DNA of 5,102 bases. It comes from Acidimicrobiia bacterium. Its GTDB lineage: Bacteria; Actinomycetota; Acidimicrobiia; Acidimicrobiales; Bin134. This document shows positions 3,877 to 5,102 of the stretch, one piece after another. The notes under the pieces were generated by a model. The model was not told where the DNA came from, searched no databases, and was given only the letters and a program-made list of their open reading frames with translations. The position numbers and the translations under genes were made by a program. The stretch spans positions 1 to 5,102 of the forward strand of contig VYDF01000230.1 of NCBI GenBank assembly GCA_009843565.1. Direction: 5' to 3'. Every line of letters begins with the position of its first letter. Within the stretch, counting starts at the first letter, position 1.

Positions 3877-5102
3877 CTATCTCACAAGTCCACGAAGTAG
3901 TCCGTTGGCGGGATTGACGTCGTACTGAGAATCCGAGAGGGAGTTGCCGAACCTGATCGTGGAATCGCGCACCGAGAGCAGGCGACCTGGTGGCTTGACC
4001 CCAGTCCACGCGAACTCGCCGGTTGCCGGGTCCAGCCGAACGACAAGTTCATTCTCGAGAATAAGGGCGATGAGGAACGATTCGCTGGGTTGTGCGATGG
4101 CGAGAGAGCGGGTGGGGTAGCCCTCCGACGTGGAATCGAGTTCTGTCCGCCACAGCAGATCGCCGGTTTCGGTGTCGAATGCGGTCACAGAGGCGCGGCC
4201 GGCATCGGCCCACTCGTGGGGAACGTCCCTTATGAATGCTCGGCCATCAGAGACGATTGGGTCGTCCCAGGCCCAATCCGTTCCCTCGCGACCGGCAGCA
4301 GTCCACAGCACGGACCCTTGGGCATCCAGGCGGGCCAATTGCGGCGGGGAAGGATCGCCTTCATTGGTGAACTCAATTGCGATCAACCACTCGCCCCTGC
4401 CTAAGGAGACCGCCCTCGTCACTCGGGCGTACTTCCCAAATTCGGCCCGCCACCGCTCATCGCCATTGGTGGCATCGACGGCGATGACAGAGTTATTCCA
4501 GGGTGCGACTATGGCTGTTTCATCCGTGGCGGCCAGGAGGAACAGGGATTCGCCATACCACTTGAACCAAGCGTTGTAACCGGTCTCGGGATCAATGGCG
4601 TACAAGTTCTCTCCCTCAAACCTGGGAGCGAACAAGACAACCTCCCCGGCTCGTAGCGGCCCGCGATGGGGCTGGCCGTCCCTGTGGATCTGCTCTAGTT
4701 CCCACCCCACCGCCAATAGCCACAGATCGAGGAACTCAAGCTCTTCTGGCTGCCAGTCCCTCCCGGAGAAAATCGCTGCTTGGAGCGGAAAGTAGGTCTC
4801 ACAGAGGATCACAATCGACGGCTCAGGGAGCTGGTAGTGCTGGCCGCGTTCGTTTGGGGATGCGGCGTCAAAACCGCGGTTGGTGCATGGCTCAAAGTTG
4901 ATCGAGACCGAGAGGCCGCCGACGACGAACTGGGTCTCATCCCAAAGGGACACTTCCGCGTCGTCGCTGATGCCGGGCAGGCGCATGAACAACTCGGTGC
5001 CGTCGGCCAGCGTGACGTTGATCCCGCCGAAGTCGCTCTCGTCATAGAGGACACTCGGCTCACCACGGTCACTGAGCACGGCGACAGCGGTGGGGGTGGC
5101 GG
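3877..5102 (-). CDS. PQQ/BamB-type beta-propeller protein, N-terminus off the right edge
   Basis: The minus-strand frame is open from the stop at 3877 to the window edge (408 codons). It has repeated PQQ-like blade signatures; numbering from an internal GTG at 5079, they are YAIDPETGYNAW (160-171), IAVDATNGDERW (199-210), RLDAQGSVLW (250-259), TAFDTETGDLLW (299-310), VRLDPATGEFAW (347-358), and a degenerate final YDVNPANGL (386-394). Aromatic residues closing successive blades indicate a propeller as in BamB or quinoprotein dehydrogenases, but no catalytic or PQQ ligands can be identified, so a scaffold role is more likely. Residues 1-145 form a separate region (Asp/Glu-rich, Cys65 and Cys93 possibly disulphide-linked) that I do not recognise. 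The edge reads ATPTAVAVLSDRG, resembling a Thr/Pro linker after a signal peptide or lipobox, so I treat the gene as 5'-truncated and probably exported. It converges on the HTH-PIN module; no terminator is obvious between them. Confidence 0.85.
   Translation of the reverse strand, partial: ATPTAVAVLSDRGEPSVLYDESDFGGINVTLADGTELFMRLPGISDDAEVSLWDETQFVVGGLSVSINFEPCTNRGFDAASPNERGQHYQLPEPSIVILCETYFPLQAAIFSGRDWQPEELEFLDLWLLAVGWELEQIHRDGQPHRGPLRAGEVVLFAPRFEGENLYAIDPETGYNAWFKWYGESLFLLAATDETAIVAPWNNSVIAVDATNGDERWRAEFGKYARVTRAVSLGRGEWLIAIEFTNEGDPSPPQLARLDAQGSVLWTAAGREGTDWAWDDPIVSDGRAFIRDVPHEWADAGRASVTAFDTETGDLLWRTELDSTSEGYPTRSLAIAQPSESFLIALILENELVVRLDPATGEFAWTGVKPPGRLLSVRDSTIRFGNSLSDSQYDVNPANGLLRGLVR

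Noticed and set aside
4030..4043. Partial match to the 31-base repeat core inside the beta-propeller gene
   Set aside because: Only about ten bases match and they encode part of a PQQ repeat; a chance similarity.
1..5102. CRISPR arrays, tRNA or rRNA genes, transposase genes
   Set aside because: No regularly spaced repeats, no recognisable tRNA or rRNA sequence and no transposase or integrase motif were seen on either strand.

Overview
The window looks like a piece of a high-GC actinobacterial chromosome, possibly of class Acidimicrobiia. Three things point this way: a FolD whose motifs read like actinobacterial FolD, a DUF222/13E12-type HNH protein (a family concentrated in Actinobacteria), and promoters placed so that mRNAs would start at or very near the start codon. 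The phylum is a fair inference; class and genus are guesses.

Layout. On the minus strand, positions 1-715 hold the 5' part of folD (the C-terminus lies off the left edge). Next, also on the minus strand, come two separate nuclease-type genes: a DUF222-HNH protein (809-2083) and a Uma2/DUF820-family protein (2167-2736). An intergenic block of about 300 bases (2737-3038) follows. It contains a probable promoter for the Uma2 gene, a small minus-strand ORF with strongly coding-like third positions, and a promoter with an overlapping palindrome for the next locus. On the plus strand, 3039-3767 is a two-gene toxin-antitoxin-like module: a small helix-turn-helix protein and, three bases downstream, a PIN-domain toxin broken by one in-frame TAA. 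On the minus strand, 3877-5102 is most of a PQQ/BamB-type beta-propeller protein that runs off the right edge.

The most interesting part is 2837-3827. The toxin-antitoxin module sits between two direct copies of a 31-base sequence (29 of 31 identical, offset exactly 960 bases). On the minus strand each copy encodes the end of a short reading frame, TGRFGWI plus two residues and a stop. The module therefore appears to be inserted at, or bracketed by copies of, the 3' end of a small gene or repeat family. Its promoter carries a perfect 7+7 palindrome over the -10 region and predicts a leaderless, autorepressed transcript. The toxin has lost its reading frame while the antitoxin remains intact.

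The genes do not form one pathway. folD is housekeeping one-carbon metabolism. The HNH, Uma2 and HTH-PIN genes are accessory, nuclease-rich cargo of the kind found in mobile or defence-prone regions. The beta-propeller protein is probably a secreted or envelope-anchored protein with an independent role.
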